Assembly: GCA_023261185.1 (NCBI GenBank)
Contig: JALRJN010000062.1
Coordinates: 1 to 41,531 of the forward strand
DNA from: Porticoccus sp.
GTDB taxonomy: Bacteria; Pseudomonadota; Gammaproteobacteria; Pseudomonadales; Porticoccaceae
Direction of reading: 5' to 3'
DNA: 41,531 bases
Shown here: one piece after another, positions 15,196 to 25,843 of the stretch
Position numbering within the stretch: position 1 is the first letter of the stretch
How the letters are laid out: every line of letters begins with the position of its first letter
The notes under the pieces: model-generated
Databases searched by the model: none
The model's input: the letters and a program-made list of their open reading frames with translations, nothing else
What the model was told of the DNA's origin: nothing
Position numbers and translations under genes: made by a program

Positions 15196-17041
15196 CGGCC
15201 ACCTCTTTCACCAGAGCATCCGGGTAATAGGCCATGTAGGCGTCGATTAACTTGCGCGCTACCGGGGCTGCAGTACTGCTGCCGTGCTCACCATTTTCCA
15301 CCAGTACGGACACGGCAATTCGTGGATTTTCAACAGGTGCAAAGGCGATGAACAGGGCGTGATCGCGATTGCGTTTGGCCACTTTTTCCGCATCGTATTC
15401 CTCATCCTGCTTGATACCGATCACCTGGGCCGTACCTGTCTTGCCAGCAATATGATAGTTCAGGCCCTTATTGATGCCCTTGGCTGTTCCCCGCAAACCG
15501 TGCACCACTTCCTGCATAGCCGTGTGCACGTAGTTCCAGTTATTTTCCGAGGCCTTAATGATCCCCGCGGGTGGGGGAATGCTGTGCTGTTTTCTCACCA
15601 GTTGCGGAGAGCGAATCTCGCCGCGACTGGCCAGACGTGAGGTAGCCACGGCCAACTGCATGGGTGTCGCCAAGGTATACCCCTGCCCAATGCTGGTATT
15701 GACCGTATCGCCGGGATACCAGGCAATCCCCTTGGCAGCCCTCTTCCAGGGCCGGGATGGCATGATACCCGCGCGCTCTGAGGGCATATCCAGACCCGTT
15801 TTCTGGCCCAGCCCAAAGCGTGTGCCGTACAACGCCAGGGTATCAATAGTCATTTTGACACCCACATCGTAAAAAAAGGTATCGCAGGACTGGATGATGG
15901 CATCACTAAGATAAATGCGGCTGCCATGCCCACCCTTTTTCCAGTCCCGGTATTTTCTTTCATCGTTTTTAAGTTGGTAAAAACCGGGGTCATAGATGCG
16001 GTAATCCTGGCTGATGGTGCCACTCTGCAATGCCGCCAACCCGTAGATAGGCTTGACCGTTGATCCAGGCGGGTATTGACCCTGTAGCACACGGTCAAAC
16101 AGCGGACGATCAGGGGAATCCAACAGGGCACGATAACTCTCGACACTAATCCCGGTAACAAACTCATTGGCATCAAAACTCGGGGCACTGGCCATGGCGA
16201 GGACGCCACCTGTGGCCACTTCAATGGCCACCACCGCCCCTCGCTCACCCTCCAGGCTCTCGAAGGCAACGTGCTGAAGGCGACTATCCAGATAGAGGTG
16301 AAGGTCCTTGCCGGGCTCGGGAGCAGTCTGCTCCAGTTGTCGCATCACCCTGCCCCGGGCGTTGGTTTCAACCGTCTGGTAACCCACTTGTCCCAGCAAC
16401 TCATCTTCGTAGAATTTTTCCAGACCGGTTTTACCCACCACTAAGGTGCCACTGTAACGCACAGGGTCCAGGTCCTGGATTTCCTGGTCATTGATACGCC
16501 CCACGTATCCCAATACGTGAGACATCTCCGGTCCCAGGGGATAGTGGCGCAGCAACTGTACGGTCACCTCCACTCCGGGCAGGCGATACTCGTTTACCGC
16601 GAGCACACCCTGTTCCCGTTCATCCAGATTAACCTTAAGGGGCACTGGTTCGTAGGGGCGTCGACGGCGTTGCATTTGTTTCTGGAAACGTTCCAGTTCG
16701 ACCTCGGACACACCCACCAGCTGATCCAGCTCAGCAATCAGGGTATCGAGATCCCCGGCACGCTCCTTGACGATGGACAGGTTGAAACTGGGACGATTGT
16801 CCGCCAGCAGAACACCGTTGCGGTCATAGATGAGGCCTCGGGTCGGCGGCATGGGCTCCACGAGAACCCGGTTTCGATCTGACAGGGTCACCAGACCTTC
16901 GTGTTCCAGCACTTGAAGATGGTAATAGCGCCAGAGTAATACCCCGGCCATGATCAACACCACCAGCAGAGTAAACAGCAACCGTCCCACGTACAGGCGG
17001 TATTCCTGTATCGGGTTCTTGATGGCGCGATCTTCATTCAT
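15182..17041 (-). CDS. mrdA: Penicillin-binding protein 2 (MrdA), elongation transpeptidase
   Basis: A 619-residue class B penicillin-binding protein. One N-terminal membrane helix (LLFTLLVVLIMAGVLLW) is followed by the pedestal domain starting PPTRGLIYDRNGVLLADN and the transpeptidase domain with SxxK at PPGSTVKP (Ser327), SxN-type SCD, and KTG at IAGKTGTAQV. It crosslinks peptidoglycan for rod-shape elongation and activates RodA, encoded directly downstream. The start at ATG 17041 gives the usual short cytoplasmic tail; an upstream extension to 17134 would run through the pnp terminator and is rejected. First gene of the cell-wall operon. Confidence 0.96.
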   Translation of the reverse strand: MNEDRAIKNPIQEYRLYVGRLLFTLLVVLIMAGVLLWRYYHLQVLEHEGLVTLSDRNRVLVEPMPPTRGLIYDRNGVLLADNRPSFNLSIVKERAGDLDTLIAELDQLVGVSEVELERFQKQMQRRRRPYEPVPLKVNLDEREQGVLAVNEYRLPGVEVTVQLLRHYPLGPEMSHVLGYVGRINDQEIQDLDPVRYSGTLVVGKTGLEKFYEDELLGQVGYQTVETNARGRVMRQLEQTAPEPGKDLHLYLDSRLQHVAFESLEGERGAVVAIEVATGGVLAMASAPSFDANEFVTGISVESYRALLDSPDRPLFDRVLQGQYPPGSTVKPIYGLAALQSGTISQDYRIYDPGFYQLKNDERKYRDWKKGGHGSRIYLSDAIIQSCDTFFYDVGVKMTIDTLALYGTRFGLGQKTGLDMPSERAGIMPSRPWKRAAKGIAWYPGDTVNTSIGQGYTLATPMQLAVATSRLASRGEIRSPQLVRKQHSIPPPAGIIKASENNWNYVHTAMQEVVHGLRGTAKGINKGLNYHIAGKTGTAQVIGIKQDEEYDAEKVAKRNRDHALFIAFAPVENPRIAVSVLVENGEHGSSTAAPVARKLIDAYMAYYPDALVKEVADESG

Positions 17042-17049
17042 GGACAGTG

Positions 17050-17081
17050 ATTGTACCCGCAAGTTGTCATCTATCGACAAC
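17050..17081 (-). promoter_or_regulatory. Candidate mrdA promoter with an embedded inverted repeat
   Basis: On the minus strand a TACAAT -10-like hexamer occupies 17055-17050, eight bases before the mrdA ATG. A TTGTCG -35-like hexamer lies at 17080-17075, a rather long 19-base spacing. The -35 sequence is half of a perfect inverted repeat GTTGTC-N7-GACAAC (17063-17081), which could be an operator. If correct, the transcript would have almost no 5' leader. Confidence 0.35.
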
Positions 17082-17120
17082 AGAGATAGCACTGAGTGCC
17101 TACGCTTTTGTCGGCGCACA

Positions 17121-17148
17121 AAAAAACGGGGCACAAGCCCCGTTTTTT
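17121..17148. terminator. Terminator downstream of pnp
   Basis: AAAAAACGGGGC (17121-17132), loop ACAA, GCCCCGTTTTTT (17137-17148): a 12-bp A/T-flanked GC stem. On the minus strand the stem is followed by T residues, 16 bases after the pnp stop. The symmetric A and T tracts make it potentially bidirectional. It separates the pnp and mrdA transcription units. Confidence 0.9.
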
Positions 17149-17164
17149 ATCGCTATTGAAGGTA

Positions 17165-19306
17165 TTACTCGTTGGGCTGAGCAGCATCTTCAGCCGACAC
17201 CTCGGCAGCGGTTTCCCCTTCATCCTCGAGGAGTTCTTTCATGGACAGTTTGATTCGGCCACGGGCATCAACATCGAGCACCTTAACGCGAACCTGCTGA
17301 CCTTCCTTGAGGTAGTCAGAGACATTTTCCACACGCTCTTTGGCAATCTGGGAAATGTGCAGCAAGCCATCGGTTCCCGGCATGATGGTCACAAAGGCAC
17401 CGAAGTCGACAATGCGCGCCACAGTTCCTTCGTAGACCTTGCCCACTTCCGCTTCGGCAGTGATTTCCTCAATGCGGTAGATCGCATCCTTGAGGCTATC
17501 ACCGTCGTCACTGTAAATACGGATCGTGCCGCTGTCATCGATATCGATAGTGGCGCCGGTTTCCTCAGTCAATGCACGGATTGTTGCACCACCTTTACCG
17601 ATCACATCGCGGATTTTATCGGGATCAATTTTCATGGTGTGGTAGCGAGGTGCAGACTCAGCCACTTCCTCGCGGGCTTTATCAATCACCTTGTTCATCT
17701 CACCCAGGATATGCAGTCGGGCCTGCAGAGCCTGACCCAGGGCGATATCCATGATCTCTTCAGTAATACCCTCGATCTTGATATCCATCTGCAGTGCGGT
17801 CACGCCTTGGGCAGTACCGGCCACTTTAAAGTCCATATCGCCGAGGTGGTCTTCATCACCGAGAATGTCGGTGAGAACTGCAAAGCCGTCGGGCTCTTTG
17901 ACCAGGCCCATGGCGATACCAGCAACAGGTGCTTTCAGGGGCACGCCAGCATCCATCAATGCCAGGCTGGAGCCACACACGGAAGCCATGGAGCTGGAGC
18001 CATTGGATTCAGTGATTTCAGACACGACGCGGATGGAGTAGGGAAACTCTTCCGTGTTAGGCAGCACTGCGGCGATACCACGGCGAGCCAGACGACCATG
18101 ACCGATTTCCCGGCGACCGGTGGCACCCATGCGACCGCACTCGCCCACCGAATAGGGAGGGAAATTGTAGTGCAGCATGAACGGGTCTTCACGACGACCT
18201 TCCAGGGCATCAATCATCTGTGCATCACGCATGGAACCAAGGGTGGCAACGACCAGCGCCTGGGTTTCACCGCGGGTGAACAAGGCCGTACCGTGGGCTC
18301 GGGCCAGAACACCAACTTCAACATCAATACCGCGAACGGTTTTGCCATCACGGCCATCAATACGGGGTTCACCACGAATAATGCGACCACGAACAATTTT
18401 CTTTTCGAGCTTTTTGAACGCATCGCGCACGTCTTCTTCAGACACACCAGACTCTTCATTGGCCAGTGAAGCGATAGCTTGGCTACGCAGGCTGTCGAGT
18501 TGTGCAACACGCTGTTGTTTATCAGTAGTCCGATAGGCTGCATCCAGCGCTTCACCAATCTGTGCCTTGAGAGCATCGGCCAAAGCTTCGTTGACAGGCG
18601 CTGCCTGCCACTCCCAGCGGGGTTTGCCTACTTCGAGGGCCAGTTCGTCGATGACTTGAATTACGGCCTGCATTTCCTGGTGAGCGTAGAGCACAGCGCC
18701 CAACATGATATCTTCGGGCAACTCGCGGGCTTCGGACTCAACCATCAGCACAGCTTCGCGGGTACCGGCTACCACCATATCCAAATCGGAGTCTTCCAAT
18801 TCAGAATAGGTCGGGTTCAGCAGGTAACCTTTTTCACGGTTGTAGCCCACTCGGGCACCACCGATGGGGCCGTTGAAAGGCACACCGGAAATCGCCAGCG
18901 CAGCAGATGTACCGATCATGGCCACAATATCGGGATCGACATTTTTTTCCGCTGACATCACGGTACAAACAACCTGCACCTCATTTTTGAAGCCATCGGG
19001 GAACAGCGGGCGAATCGGACGATCGATGAGGCGAGAGGTCAGGGTTTCTTTTTCAGTCGGACGACCTTCACGCTTGAAAAAACCGCCGGGGATCTTACCG
19101 GCCGCATAGGCTTTTTCCTGGTAATGCACACTGAGAGGGAAGAAATCCTGCCCCTCTTTTGCGTCTTTGGCACCAACAACGGTGCAGAGTACTGCTGTCT
19201 TGTCCATGGTACACATCACTGCACCTGTGGCCTGGCGTGCAATCCGCCCGGTCTCCAGCGTCACAGTATGGTTACCGTATTCAAATGTTTTAATTACGGG
19301 ATTCAC
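17165..19306 (-). CDS. pnp: Polyribonucleotide nucleotidyltransferase (PNPase)
   Basis: A 713-residue 3'-5' phosphorolytic exoribonuclease, a core degradosome enzyme. It has two RNase PH domains (first from [25 protein letters not shown]; second around [13 protein letters not shown]-like [15 protein letters not shown]), a KH domain ([18 protein letters not shown]) and an S1 domain ([33 protein letters not shown]). The C-terminal tail is acidic. The start at GTG 19306 (MNPVIKTF) matches homologues, which begin at this Asn-Pro, and has AGGTGA five bases upstream; GTG 19315 is in frame with a tighter AAGGA. It lies downstream of rpsO, as in E. coli, with a hairpin between them. Confidence 0.97.
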   Translation of the reverse strand: MNPVIKTFEYGNHTVTLETGRIARQATGAVMCTMDKTAVLCTVVGAKDAKEGQDFFPLSVHYQEKAYAAGKIPGGFFKREGRPTEKETLTSRLIDRPIRPLFPDGFKNEVQVVCTVMSAEKNVDPDIVAMIGTSAALAISGVPFNGPIGGARVGYNREKGYLLNPTYSELEDSDLDMVVAGTREAVLMVESEARELPEDIMLGAVLYAHQEMQAVIQVIDELALEVGKPRWEWQAAPVNEALADALKAQIGEALDAAYRTTDKQQRVAQLDSLRSQAIASLANEESGVSEEDVRDAFKKLEKKIVRGRIIRGEPRIDGRDGKTVRGIDVEVGVLARAHGTALFTRGETQALVVATLGSMRDAQMIDALEGRREDPFMLHYNFPPYSVGECGRMGATGRREIGHGRLARRGIAAVLPNTEEFPYSIRVVSEITESNGSSSMASVCGSSLALMDAGVPLKAPVAGIAMGLVKEPDGFAVLTDILGDEDHLGDMDFKVAGTAQGVTALQMDIKIEGITEEIMDIALGQALQARLHILGEMNKVIDKAREEVAESAPRYHTMKIDPDKIRDVIGKGGATIRALTEETGATIDIDDSGTIRIYSDDGDSLKDAIYRIEEITAEAEVGKVYEGTVARIVDFGAFVTIMPGTDGLLHISQIAKERVENVSDYLKEGQQVRVKVLDVDARGRIKLSMKELLEDEGETAAEVSAEDAAQPNE

Positions 19307-19332
19307 TATTTTCACCTATTCCTTACGCATGA

Positions 19333-19352
19333 ACGGCTCCCGTAGGAGCCGT
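19333..19352. other. rpsO-pnp intergenic hairpin
   Basis: ACGGCTCC-CGTA-GGAGCCGT is a perfect 8-bp stem with a 4-base loop, 11 bases after the rpsO stop. No T-tract follows on the minus strand, so readthrough into pnp is expected. E. coli has attenuating and RNase III-processed stems at the same place; a similar role here is inference. Confidence 0.6.
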
Positions 19353-19363
19353 CAGCAATTCTA

Positions 19364-19630
19364 TTAACGACGCAGTCCAAGCTTTCCAATCAGCTGAGTG
19401 TAGCGGTTTGCGTCCTTACTTTTGAGGTAGTCCAGCAGTTTACGACGCTGGTTTACCATGCGGATCAAACCACGACGAGAGTGGTGATCCTTTTTATGAT
19501 CACCGAAGTGACCTTGCAGTTTGTTGATATTGGCAGTCAGTAGCGCCACTTGTACTTCCGGCGAACCGGTATCGCCCTCAGCCTGGGCGTGTTCTTTAAC
19601 AATGGCTTCTTTTTCAGCTGCAGTTAACAT
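19364..19630 (-). CDS. rpsO: 30S ribosomal protein S15
   Basis: An 88-residue protein matching S15 end to end: [48 protein letters not shown] and the C-terminal [21 protein letters not shown]. It binds 16S rRNA at the central domain junction and nucleates platform assembly. A GGAG Shine-Dalgarno precedes the ATG. It is followed by pnp in the standard arrangement. E. coli rpsO is autoregulated by an mRNA pseudoknot; the leader here was not folded. Confidence 0.98.
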   Translation of the reverse strand: MLTAAEKEAIVKEHAQAEGDTGSPEVQVALLTANINKLQGHFGDHKKDHHSRRGLIRMVNQRRKLLDYLKSKDANRYTQLIGKLGLRR

Positions 19631-19784
19631 GGTTTTTTCTCCAATATGCGGGTTTCGATTCGGGGTGCCCGTGCATATTTACAGGTACCCTAGTAATAAA
19701 GGCGGGTGTCAATCACTGCTCCCCGCCCAACAATTGCTCTCAATGAGCAAATTCCACCGTTGTCGTCCCCAAAGGGCTCAATAA
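19631..19784 (-). promoter_or_regulatory. truB-rpsO intergenic region with a perfect -35 hexamer
   Basis: On the minus strand this 154-base gap holds TTGACA at 19712-19707, a perfect -35. A clear -10 at 16-18 bases is not seen, so the promoter assignment is tentative. A near-palindrome AATTGCTC/GAGCAAATT at 19732-19752 may be an upstream stem. A separate rpsO promoter exists in E. coli at this position. Confidence 0.35.
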
Positions 19785-20753
19785 CTAAAATACGACCAGT
19801 CGTTTGGGCGCCACTCGCCCGTCGTCGGTGACCTCCGCCACCCCCAGAAACAGGGCACTGGTATCACCCGGGGATATGCCCCCATTTTCGTCCCTGTTTT
19901 CAAAGACGCGCACTATATCGCCTTCTTCGGTCTGTTGATAGACCTGCGGCACCATTACCGCTTGCCCCTGACGGAAGTAAAAGGCTGCATCTTCTGACAG
20001 CCCGATCGCCGTCAAGTGCCTAATGCCAGCGTCCATGGTGAGCAACCGTGTATCCAGGGCCTGTTCACCCTCACTCTCGCGCAAAGCCTCAAGGTCCGGC
20101 AGACTGATGGCCTGGGATTCATCAAAAGGACCGGCTGCCGAGCGATGTAAGCTGGAAACGTAGGCTCCACAGCCAAGCCGCCGCCCAATATCTTCTGCCA
20201 GTGTGCGCACATAGGTGCCCTTACTGCAGTGAATCTCTACGTCCGCTTCGGGAAACTCACCTTCCCTGAACGACTTGAGGTCTAGCGAGAAAATAGTTAC
20301 CGGCCTCGCCTTGCGTTCAATCTCAACGCCCTCGCGGGCCAGCTTGTAAAGCGGTTGCCCATTATGCTTCAGCGCTGAATACATGGACGGCACCTGTTCG
20401 ATGTCGCCCCGAAATTCGGGTAGCACGGCCAACAGCTGTTCTTCTGTCAAATCAGGTGCGCCATCCTCACTCACCACAGCACCATCTGCGTCACCACTGG
20501 CAGTGGCAATGCCAAACCGGAACGTTGCCCGATAACACTTATCTGCATCCAGCAGAAACTGGGTAAACTTTGTGGCTTCACCCAGACACACAGGCAATAC
20601 CCCGGTGGCCAGGGGGTCAAGACTCCCCGTGTGTCCTGCTTTTGCCGCACCAAACAGGCGACGGACTTTTTGCAGCGCACTATTGGATGATAGTCCCAAC
20701 GGCTTATCCAACAGCAAAATGCCGTTAACCGGCCTGCCCTTACGACGACCCAA
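19785..20753 (-). CDS. truB: tRNA pseudouridine(55) synthase TruB
   Basis: A 322-residue TruB. The catalytic Asp46 lies in HTGSLDPLATGVLPVCLGEATKF; the N-terminus reads GILLLDKPLGLSSN. Further family segments are MYSALKHNGQPLYKLAREG and CSKGTYVRTLAEDIG, and a C-terminal PUA-like domain ends LFLGVAEVTDDGRVAPKRL. It makes pseudouridine 55 in the T loop of essentially all elongator tRNAs. It starts three bases after the rbfA stop. Confidence 0.97.
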   Translation of the reverse strand: MGRRKGRPVNGILLLDKPLGLSSNSALQKVRRLFGAAKAGHTGSLDPLATGVLPVCLGEATKFTQFLLDADKCYRATFRFGIATASGDADGAVVSEDGAPDLTEEQLLAVLPEFRGDIEQVPSMYSALKHNGQPLYKLAREGVEIERKARPVTIFSLDLKSFREGEFPEADVEIHCSKGTYVRTLAEDIGRRLGCGAYVSSLHRSAAGPFDESQAISLPDLEALRESEGEQALDTRLLTMDAGIRHLTAIGLSEDAAFYFRQGQAVMVPQVYQQTEEGDIVRVFENRDENGGISPGDTSALFLGVAEVTDDGRVAPKRLVVF

Positions 20754-20756
20754 TGG

Positions 20757-21155
20757 TTATTCCTCCCCGGAAGAATCCGGGTCGCGGTGTCGTTGTTTAT
20801 CGCTGTTCACGGCGTACTCAATCAGTGCCGATAATTCCTGGCCGCGTTTACCGCTGAGGTCATAGATAAAACGCAATCGCGGGGTCACCCGCAACTGCAT
20901 ACGCTTGGCGATTTGGGAACGCAAGAAACCGGCTGCACCGTTGAGCAACTCGGCGGCTGCCTCGCTCTCTTGTGCTGACTCGGCACCCACCAGATTCACA
21001 AACACTTTGGCACTGGACAGGTCACGACTGACCTCGACGGCAGTGATGTTGACCATCCCCAACCTCGGGTCGCGCATTTCATCGCGAATCAGCTGTGCCA
21101 ACTCCCGTTGAAGCGCATCGGCAACCCTGTCATTACGGGTAAATTCTCTGGGCAT
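20757..21155 (-). CDS. rbfA: 30S ribosome-binding factor RbfA
   Basis: A 132-residue protein with the single KH-like RbfA domain: MPREFTRNDRVADALQREL, IRDEMRDPRLGMVNITAVEVSRDLSSAKVFV, and LRSQIAKRMQLRVTPRLRFIYD. It binds immature 30S subunits and is required for 16S 5' end maturation and cold adaptation. It lies 45 bases after infB and three bases before truB, as in the classical operon. Confidence 0.96.
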   Translation of the reverse strand: MPREFTRNDRVADALQRELAQLIRDEMRDPRLGMVNITAVEVSRDLSSAKVFVNLVGAESAQESEAAAELLNGAAGFLRSQIAKRMQLRVTPRLRFIYDLSGKRGQELSALIEYAVNSDKQRHRDPDSSGEE

Positions 21156-21200
21156 AAAATCAGTCGACCTGAAGTTACCGGTTAGCGACTACGGCAACCG

Positions 21201-23771
21201 TTAAAGTTGGCGCGCCACTTCCTTGATGTCATAGACCTCAATCTGGTCGCCATTCTTGATATCGTTGTAATCTTTAACACCGATACCACACTCCATGCCG
21301 TTACGTACTTCGTTCACATCGTCTTTAAAGCGGCGTAGAGACTCGAGTTCACCTTCATAAATGACCACGTTATCCCGCAACACACGGATTGGCTTGTTGC
21401 GATAGACAGTGCCCTCGATCACCATACAGCCAGCCACGGAGCCAAACTTGGGCGAACGGAATACATCGCGCACTTCTGCAATACCGACAATCTCTTCCCG
21501 TTTCTCCGGAGCCAACAGACCACTCAACGCCTGCTTCACATCATCGAGCAGGTTGTAGATAACACTGTAGTAACGAAGGTCAACATCTTCTTCTTCCGCC
21601 AGCTGACGGGCAGCGTTATCAGCACGCACGTTAAAGCCAATCACGGCGGCGCCTGTTGTAATCGCCAGGTTAATGTCGGATTCATTGATTCCACCAACAC
21701 CTGAACCGACCACATTGACTTCCACTTCGTCAGTGCCGATATCGGCCAACGCTGAGAGAATCGCCTCCAGGGAACCACGCACATCGGTCTTCACCAGCAC
21801 CTGCATGACACCTTTTTCTTGCGCTTCGAAGGTGGCAAACATGTTTTCCAGTTTCGATGCCTGCTGACGTGTCACTTTTTCCTGGCGCGCTTTTTCCTGG
21901 CGCATTTGCGCCAGTTCGCGGGCCTTGCGCTCATCTTCAACCACCAGGAATTCCTCACCGGCGGCGGGAGGCACATCCAGACCGAGAATTTCCACCGGGA
22001 TAGATGGTCCGGCTTCCGTAGCAGGGCGGCCAGCTTCATCAGACATCGCACGAATTCTGCCAACACTCTCACCAGCCAACACCAGATCACCCTTGCGCAG
22101 GGTTCCCGCCTGAACCAGCGCCGTTGCCACCGCGCCGCGGCCTTTTTCAAGGCGAGACTCAACGATCACACCTTTACCCGGGCCGCTTCTCTGGGCGGTC
22201 AATTCCAGCAGTTCTGCCTGCAGCAATACCGCATCCAGCAAGTCGTCAATGCCCTCACCGGTGTGGGCAGAGACTTTCACAAACTGTACGTCACCGCCCC
22301 ACTCTTCAGGGATCACATCTTTAGTAGCCAGCTCATTGATGACCCGATCAGGATCAGCGGCTTCCTTATCAATCTTGTTAATCGCCACCACAATAGGCAC
22401 ACCGGCAGCCCGGGAATGCTGAATGGCTTCCTCGGTTTGTGGCATCACACCATCATCGGCGGCCACTACCAGGATGACTACGTCGGTGCTCTTGGCACCA
22501 CGGGCACGCATGGCCGTAAAAGCGGCGTGGCCAGGGGTGTCGAGGAATGTCACGGTACCCTTGGGAGTATCTACGTGGTAGGCACCGATGTGCTGGGTAA
22601 TCCCCCCCGCTTCCCCAGAGGCCACTCGGCTTTCACGGATGTGGTCCAGCAATGAGGTCTTACCATGGTCGACGTGTCCCATGACCGTTACCACAGGTGG
22701 GCGAGGCTCAAGATTTTCTTCTACTTCCGCCTGCAGGGCCCTGATCATCTTCAGCTCAGCCTCTTCCTCAGAGACTGCTACCGGGGTGTGACCCAGCTCT
22801 TCAACCACCAGAATAGCGGTATCCTGATCAATCGCCTGATTGATCGTGGCCATGGTGCCCATCTTCATCAATTCTTTTACGACAACAGCGGCTTTCACAT
22901 TCATGCGCTGCGCCAGTTCACCCACCGATATTTCTTCTGGCACCTCTACTTCGTGGATGATTTTGTCTGTGGGCTTCTTGAATTTGTGCTTGTTCTCAAC
23001 CCTGATAGGAACCGGTGTCGCAGAGCGCAGGCGTGGTTTTTTCTGGTCGGCGGTGTCGTCAGACTCGTCCACCACAGCCTTCAGGATATCTTCTTTCTTG
23101 CGTTTCGGGTCCTTGATAGCGCCCCGCTTCTTGGCCTTTTTGGGCGCCTCCTCAGAATCGTCGGCTTCGTCACCTTCTCTGACGTGCTTTTTAACGTGCT
23201 TGTGGGCGTCAGTAACCACAGGTTCTACCGCGGGCTCAACGGCCTCAGGCTTCGACTTCCCTTCCTGCTTTTCTTCCACAGCAGCTGCTTCCTGCTGTTT
23301 GCGTGCAGCTTCTTCCTCAGCCTTCTGGCGCGCTTCTTCCTCTGCCTTGCGACGGGCTTCGATAGCAGCCTGACGCTGCAGTTCCACATCATCAACAACG
23401 CGGCTGACAGGGGCCTCTACAGCCGCCGGTGCTTCCTGCCCTGCATCTGTTTCGGATTTTTCTTCTGCAACCTCTTCCATATCACGTTTCACGTAGGTGC
23501 GTTTTTTGCGCACTTCTACATTCACGGTCTTGCGTCCCGCACCGGTTTTCAGGGTACTTACGGTCTTACGCTTTAACGTGATTTTTTTCGGTTCGCGGGT
23601 TTGCTCGCCGTGCAACCCTTTCAGGTATGCCAGCAACTTCTGTTTTTCCTCATCGCTGACAGGTGCGTCAGGAGAGTTGTGGGGCAAACCTGCCTCCTGC
23701 ATTTGACTCAGCAGGCGGTCGACGGATGCTCCGACAACCTTGGCAAGTTCGCTTACAGTGACTTCAGCCAT
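21201..23771 (-). CDS. infB: Translation initiation factor IF-2
   Basis: An 856-residue IF-2. An IF2_N motif opens the protein ([20 protein letters not shown]), followed by a long highly charged Lys/Glu/Ala linker (about residues 120-270), a second IF2_N module ([23 protein letters not shown]), then the G domain with G1 GHVDHGKT near residue 365, G3 DTPGHAAF and G4 NKID, and domains II, III and C2 ending [13 protein letters not shown]. It places fMet-tRNA on the 30S subunit. A GAGGA Shine-Dalgarno lies six bases before ATG 23771. Inside the linker are Arg/Lys/Glu heptad-like repeats ([20 protein letters not shown]) suggestive of a single long helix. Confidence 0.98.
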   Translation of the reverse strand: MAEVTVSELAKVVGASVDRLLSQMQEAGLPHNSPDAPVSDEEKQKLLAYLKGLHGEQTREPKKITLKRKTVSTLKTGAGRKTVNVEVRKKRTYVKRDMEEVAEEKSETDAGQEAPAAVEAPVSRVVDDVELQRQAAIEARRKAEEEARQKAEEEAARKQQEAAAVEEKQEGKSKPEAVEPAVEPVVTDAHKHVKKHVREGDEADDSEEAPKKAKKRGAIKDPKRKKEDILKAVVDESDDTADQKKPRLRSATPVPIRVENKHKFKKPTDKIIHEVEVPEEISVGELAQRMNVKAAVVVKELMKMGTMATINQAIDQDTAILVVEELGHTPVAVSEEEAELKMIRALQAEVEENLEPRPPVVTVMGHVDHGKTSLLDHIRESRVASGEAGGITQHIGAYHVDTPKGTVTFLDTPGHAAFTAMRARGAKSTDVVILVVAADDGVMPQTEEAIQHSRAAGVPIVVAINKIDKEAADPDRVINELATKDVIPEEWGGDVQFVKVSAHTGEGIDDLLDAVLLQAELLELTAQRSGPGKGVIVESRLEKGRGAVATALVQAGTLRKGDLVLAGESVGRIRAMSDEAGRPATEAGPSIPVEILGLDVPPAAGEEFLVVEDERKARELAQMRQEKARQEKVTRQQASKLENMFATFEAQEKGVMQVLVKTDVRGSLEAILSALADIGTDEVEVNVVGSGVGGINESDINLAITTGAAVIGFNVRADNAARQLAEEEDVDLRYYSVIYNLLDDVKQALSGLLAPEKREEIVGIAEVRDVFRSPKFGSVAGCMVIEGTVYRNKPIRVLRDNVVIYEGELESLRRFKDDVNEVRNGMECGIGVKDYNDIKNGDQIEVYDIKEVARQL

Positions 23772-23800
23772 CAGTGTTCCTCGATTTTCCGCCGTATCGT

Positions 23801-25291
23801 TTAGTGGTCGCCCTCATCGGCGAACCAGGGTGCCCGTGCTGTCATAATCAGTTCAGCGGCGCGTGCCTCATCGATATCAGCAATATCCAGCAGGTCTTCT
23901 ACTCCCTGCTCAGCCAGATCTTCCATGGTCACCACACCCCGGGCAGCCAGTGTGTGAGCCAATTCATCATCCATCCCTTCCATGGAAAGCAGGTCTTCTG
24001 CCGGCTCCGAAACCTCTTCCTCAGAGGCCAGCGCCATAGTCAGCAGTGCATCTTTGGCGCGGGCACGAAGCTCTTCGGCAACGTCCTCATCAAAACCTTC
24101 GATGCCCGCCAGCTCTTCCAACGGGACATAGGCCACTTCTTCTACGGAAGTAAAGCCTTCTTCCACAAGCACCATACCCACGTCTTCATCCACATCGAGA
24201 CGCTTCATGAAGGTAGATACCAGTGAACTGGATTCTTCCTGTTGCTTGCTTTCCGCTTCGTCGGTGGTCATCACGTTGATTTTCCAACCAGTCAGCTCGG
24301 ATGCAAGACGGACATTCTGTCCATTGCGGCCAATGGCCATGGCCAAGGATTCTTCTGCCACGGCTACATCCATGGAGCGGGTTTCCTCGTCCACAATAAT
24401 GGACTCGACTTCTGCCGGGGCCATAGCGTTAATCACCAGCTGTGCCGGGTTGTCGTCCCACAGCACAATATCGATTCGCTCGCCGTCGAGCTCATTGGAT
24501 ACCGCCTGAACACGCGCACCGCGCATACCCACACAGGCTCCCACGGGATCGATGCGGCCATCATTGGTCTTCACCGCAATCTTGGCACGGGAACCGGGGT
24601 CACGAGCTGCCCCACGAATCTCAATCACCTGCTCGGCCACTTCCGGCACTTCGATGCTGAACAGTTCAATCAGCATTTCCTTGCACTTACGGCTCAGATA
24701 AAGCTGCGGACCACGACTCTCGGAATTGATTTCCTTGAGAATGGCGCGAACCCTGTCGTTGATACGAAAGACTTCGCGGCCAACCAGTTCTTCGCGGGGC
24801 ATCACTGCCTCGGCATTGTTGCCAAGATCCACAATAATGTTTTCACGGGTCACTTTTTTGACAGTGCCGCTAATCAGGCTACCCACCTGGTCGCGGTATT
24901 GCTCCACCACCAGAGCACGCTCGGCATCGCGAACTTTCTGCACGATGACCTGCTTGGCCGTTTGGGCAGCGATGCGACCAAAACCGATGTTCTCCACCTG
25001 CTCTTCAAAAACGTCACCAGCTTTGAGTGCCGGGTCTTTTTCGTGAGCCTCTTCCAAGGTGAACTGGGTGCCTAATTCCGCGAGGGTGTCGTCATCCATC
25101 ACTTCCCACCAACGGAAAGATTCGTAATCGCCGGTATCGCGGTCGATGACGACACGGATGTTTGCATCTTCGTCATAGCGCTTTTTGGTCGCCGTGGCCA
25201 GGGCCTGTTCGATGGCCTCAAAAATCACGTCCCGGGAAACACCTTTCTCATTGGAAACGGCTTCCACTACCATCAAAATTTCTTTGTTCAT
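23801..25291 (-). CDS. nusA: Transcription termination/antitermination factor NusA
   Basis: A 496-residue NusA, nearly the length of E. coli NusA (495). Order: RNAP-binding N-terminal domain ([20 protein letters not shown]), S1 domain ([25 protein letters not shown]), KH1 and KH2 ([40 protein letters not shown]), and two C-terminal acidic helix-hairpin-helix repeats ([39 protein letters not shown]) corresponding to AR1 and AR2, which bind the RNA polymerase alpha subunit. It controls pausing and termination. It starts 22 bases after rimP. Confidence 0.98.
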   Translation of the reverse strand: MNKEILMVVEAVSNEKGVSRDVIFEAIEQALATATKKRYDEDANIRVVIDRDTGDYESFRWWEVMDDDTLAELGTQFTLEEAHEKDPALKAGDVFEEQVENIGFGRIAAQTAKQVIVQKVRDAERALVVEQYRDQVGSLISGTVKKVTRENIIVDLGNNAEAVMPREELVGREVFRINDRVRAILKEINSESRGPQLYLSRKCKEMLIELFSIEVPEVAEQVIEIRGAARDPGSRAKIAVKTNDGRIDPVGACVGMRGARVQAVSNELDGERIDIVLWDDNPAQLVINAMAPAEVESIIVDEETRSMDVAVAEESLAMAIGRNGQNVRLASELTGWKINVMTTDEAESKQQEESSSLVSTFMKRLDVDEDVGMVLVEEGFTSVEEVAYVPLEELAGIEGFDEDVAEELRARAKDALLTMALASEEEVSEPAEDLLSMEGMDDELAHTLAARGVVTMEDLAEQGVEDLLDIADIDEARAAELIMTARAPWFADEGDH

Positions 25292-25313
25292 TCAGTCAGC
25301 CTCACAATCGCCC

Positions 25314-25772
25314 TCAAAATCGGGGTACGACATTTGCCTTTTCAACGCTATCCACAGGAAACAGGTACTCGTGATCATCGACGACCAACAGAATATACTC
25401 TCCCTCAACACCATTCAGGCGACCCTTGAATTTTCGCCTGCCTTCGTAGGGGAAGCGCAGCTTAAGTGCCACCTCTTCACCGACATACCTTTGGAACTGC
25501 TCCAAATTGTAAAGGGGCCGCTCCAGACCCGGGGATGAAACCTCCAGGGTATATTCTCCACTGATGGGATCTTCAACATCCATTAGACTGCTGACCTGGC
25601 GACTGACTTTTTCACAGTCCTCAACCGTCACGCCTTCCTCAGCCCGATCAATGTAAATACGCAGCAGTGCCGAGCGCCCTGACGACAAGTATTCCAACCC
25701 CCAAAACTCACAGCCCAGGGCTTCCACCACCGGGGCGATCATTGCTTTGAGCGTTTCCTCTTTTGTCGCCAC
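25314..25772 (-). CDS. rimP: Ribosome maturation factor RimP
   Basis: A 152-residue RimP: ALGCEFWGLEYLSSGRSALLRIYID, VTVEDCEKVSRQVSSLMDVEDPISGEYTLEVSSPGLERPL (family signature), and the C-terminal SH3-like domain GRRKFKGRLNGVEGEYILLVV. It assists 30S assembly. The start is GTG 25772, five bases after a GAGG. It is the first protein gene of the nusA-infB transcript and lies downstream of the initiator tRNA and two terminator-like stems. Confidence 0.96.
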   Translation of the reverse strand: MATKEETLKAMIAPVVEALGCEFWGLEYLSSGRSALLRIYIDRAEEGVTVEDCEKVSRQVSSLMDVEDPISGEYTLEVSSPGLERPLYNLEQFQRYVGEEVALKLRFPYEGRRKFKGRLNGVEGEYILLVVDDHEYLFPVDSVEKANVVPRF

Positions 25773-25794
25773 GGCAACCTCATGATTTCACAAT

Positions 25795-25816
25795 CAAAAA
25801 ATGGGCACACGGCCCA
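25795..25816 (-). terminator. Second terminator-like stem between tRNA-fMet and rimP
   Basis: On the minus strand TGGGC-CGTGT-GCCCA (25816-25802) is followed by TTTTTT, an intrinsic-terminator pattern 23 bases before the rimP start. Because rimP needs transcription through this point, it may act as an attenuator or be overcome by NusA-dependent readthrough. Confidence 0.55.
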
Positions 25817-25843
25817 CTTCATACTGCTTTTTTGGTACCTAAC

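Noticed and set aside
17042-17134. N-terminal extension of mrdA
   Set aside because: It would start within the pnp terminator loop and adds an Arg-rich stretch absent from PBP2 proteins.
17096-18469. 457-residue open frame on the plus strand opposite pnp
   Set aside because: It begins within the pnp terminator and runs antisense to PNPase domains; no motif or ribosome-binding site supports it.
23220-23400. Repeat-like Lys/Glu/Ala coding segment in infB considered as a DNA repeat array
   Set aside because: The repetition is at the amino-acid level within the normal IF-2 linker; the codons vary and no array structure is present.
22665-23576. 303-residue plus-strand open frame opposite infB
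   Set aside because: It is rich in Phe/Leu/Cys because it mirrors the Lys/Glu-rich IF-2 linker; a shadow, not a membrane protein.
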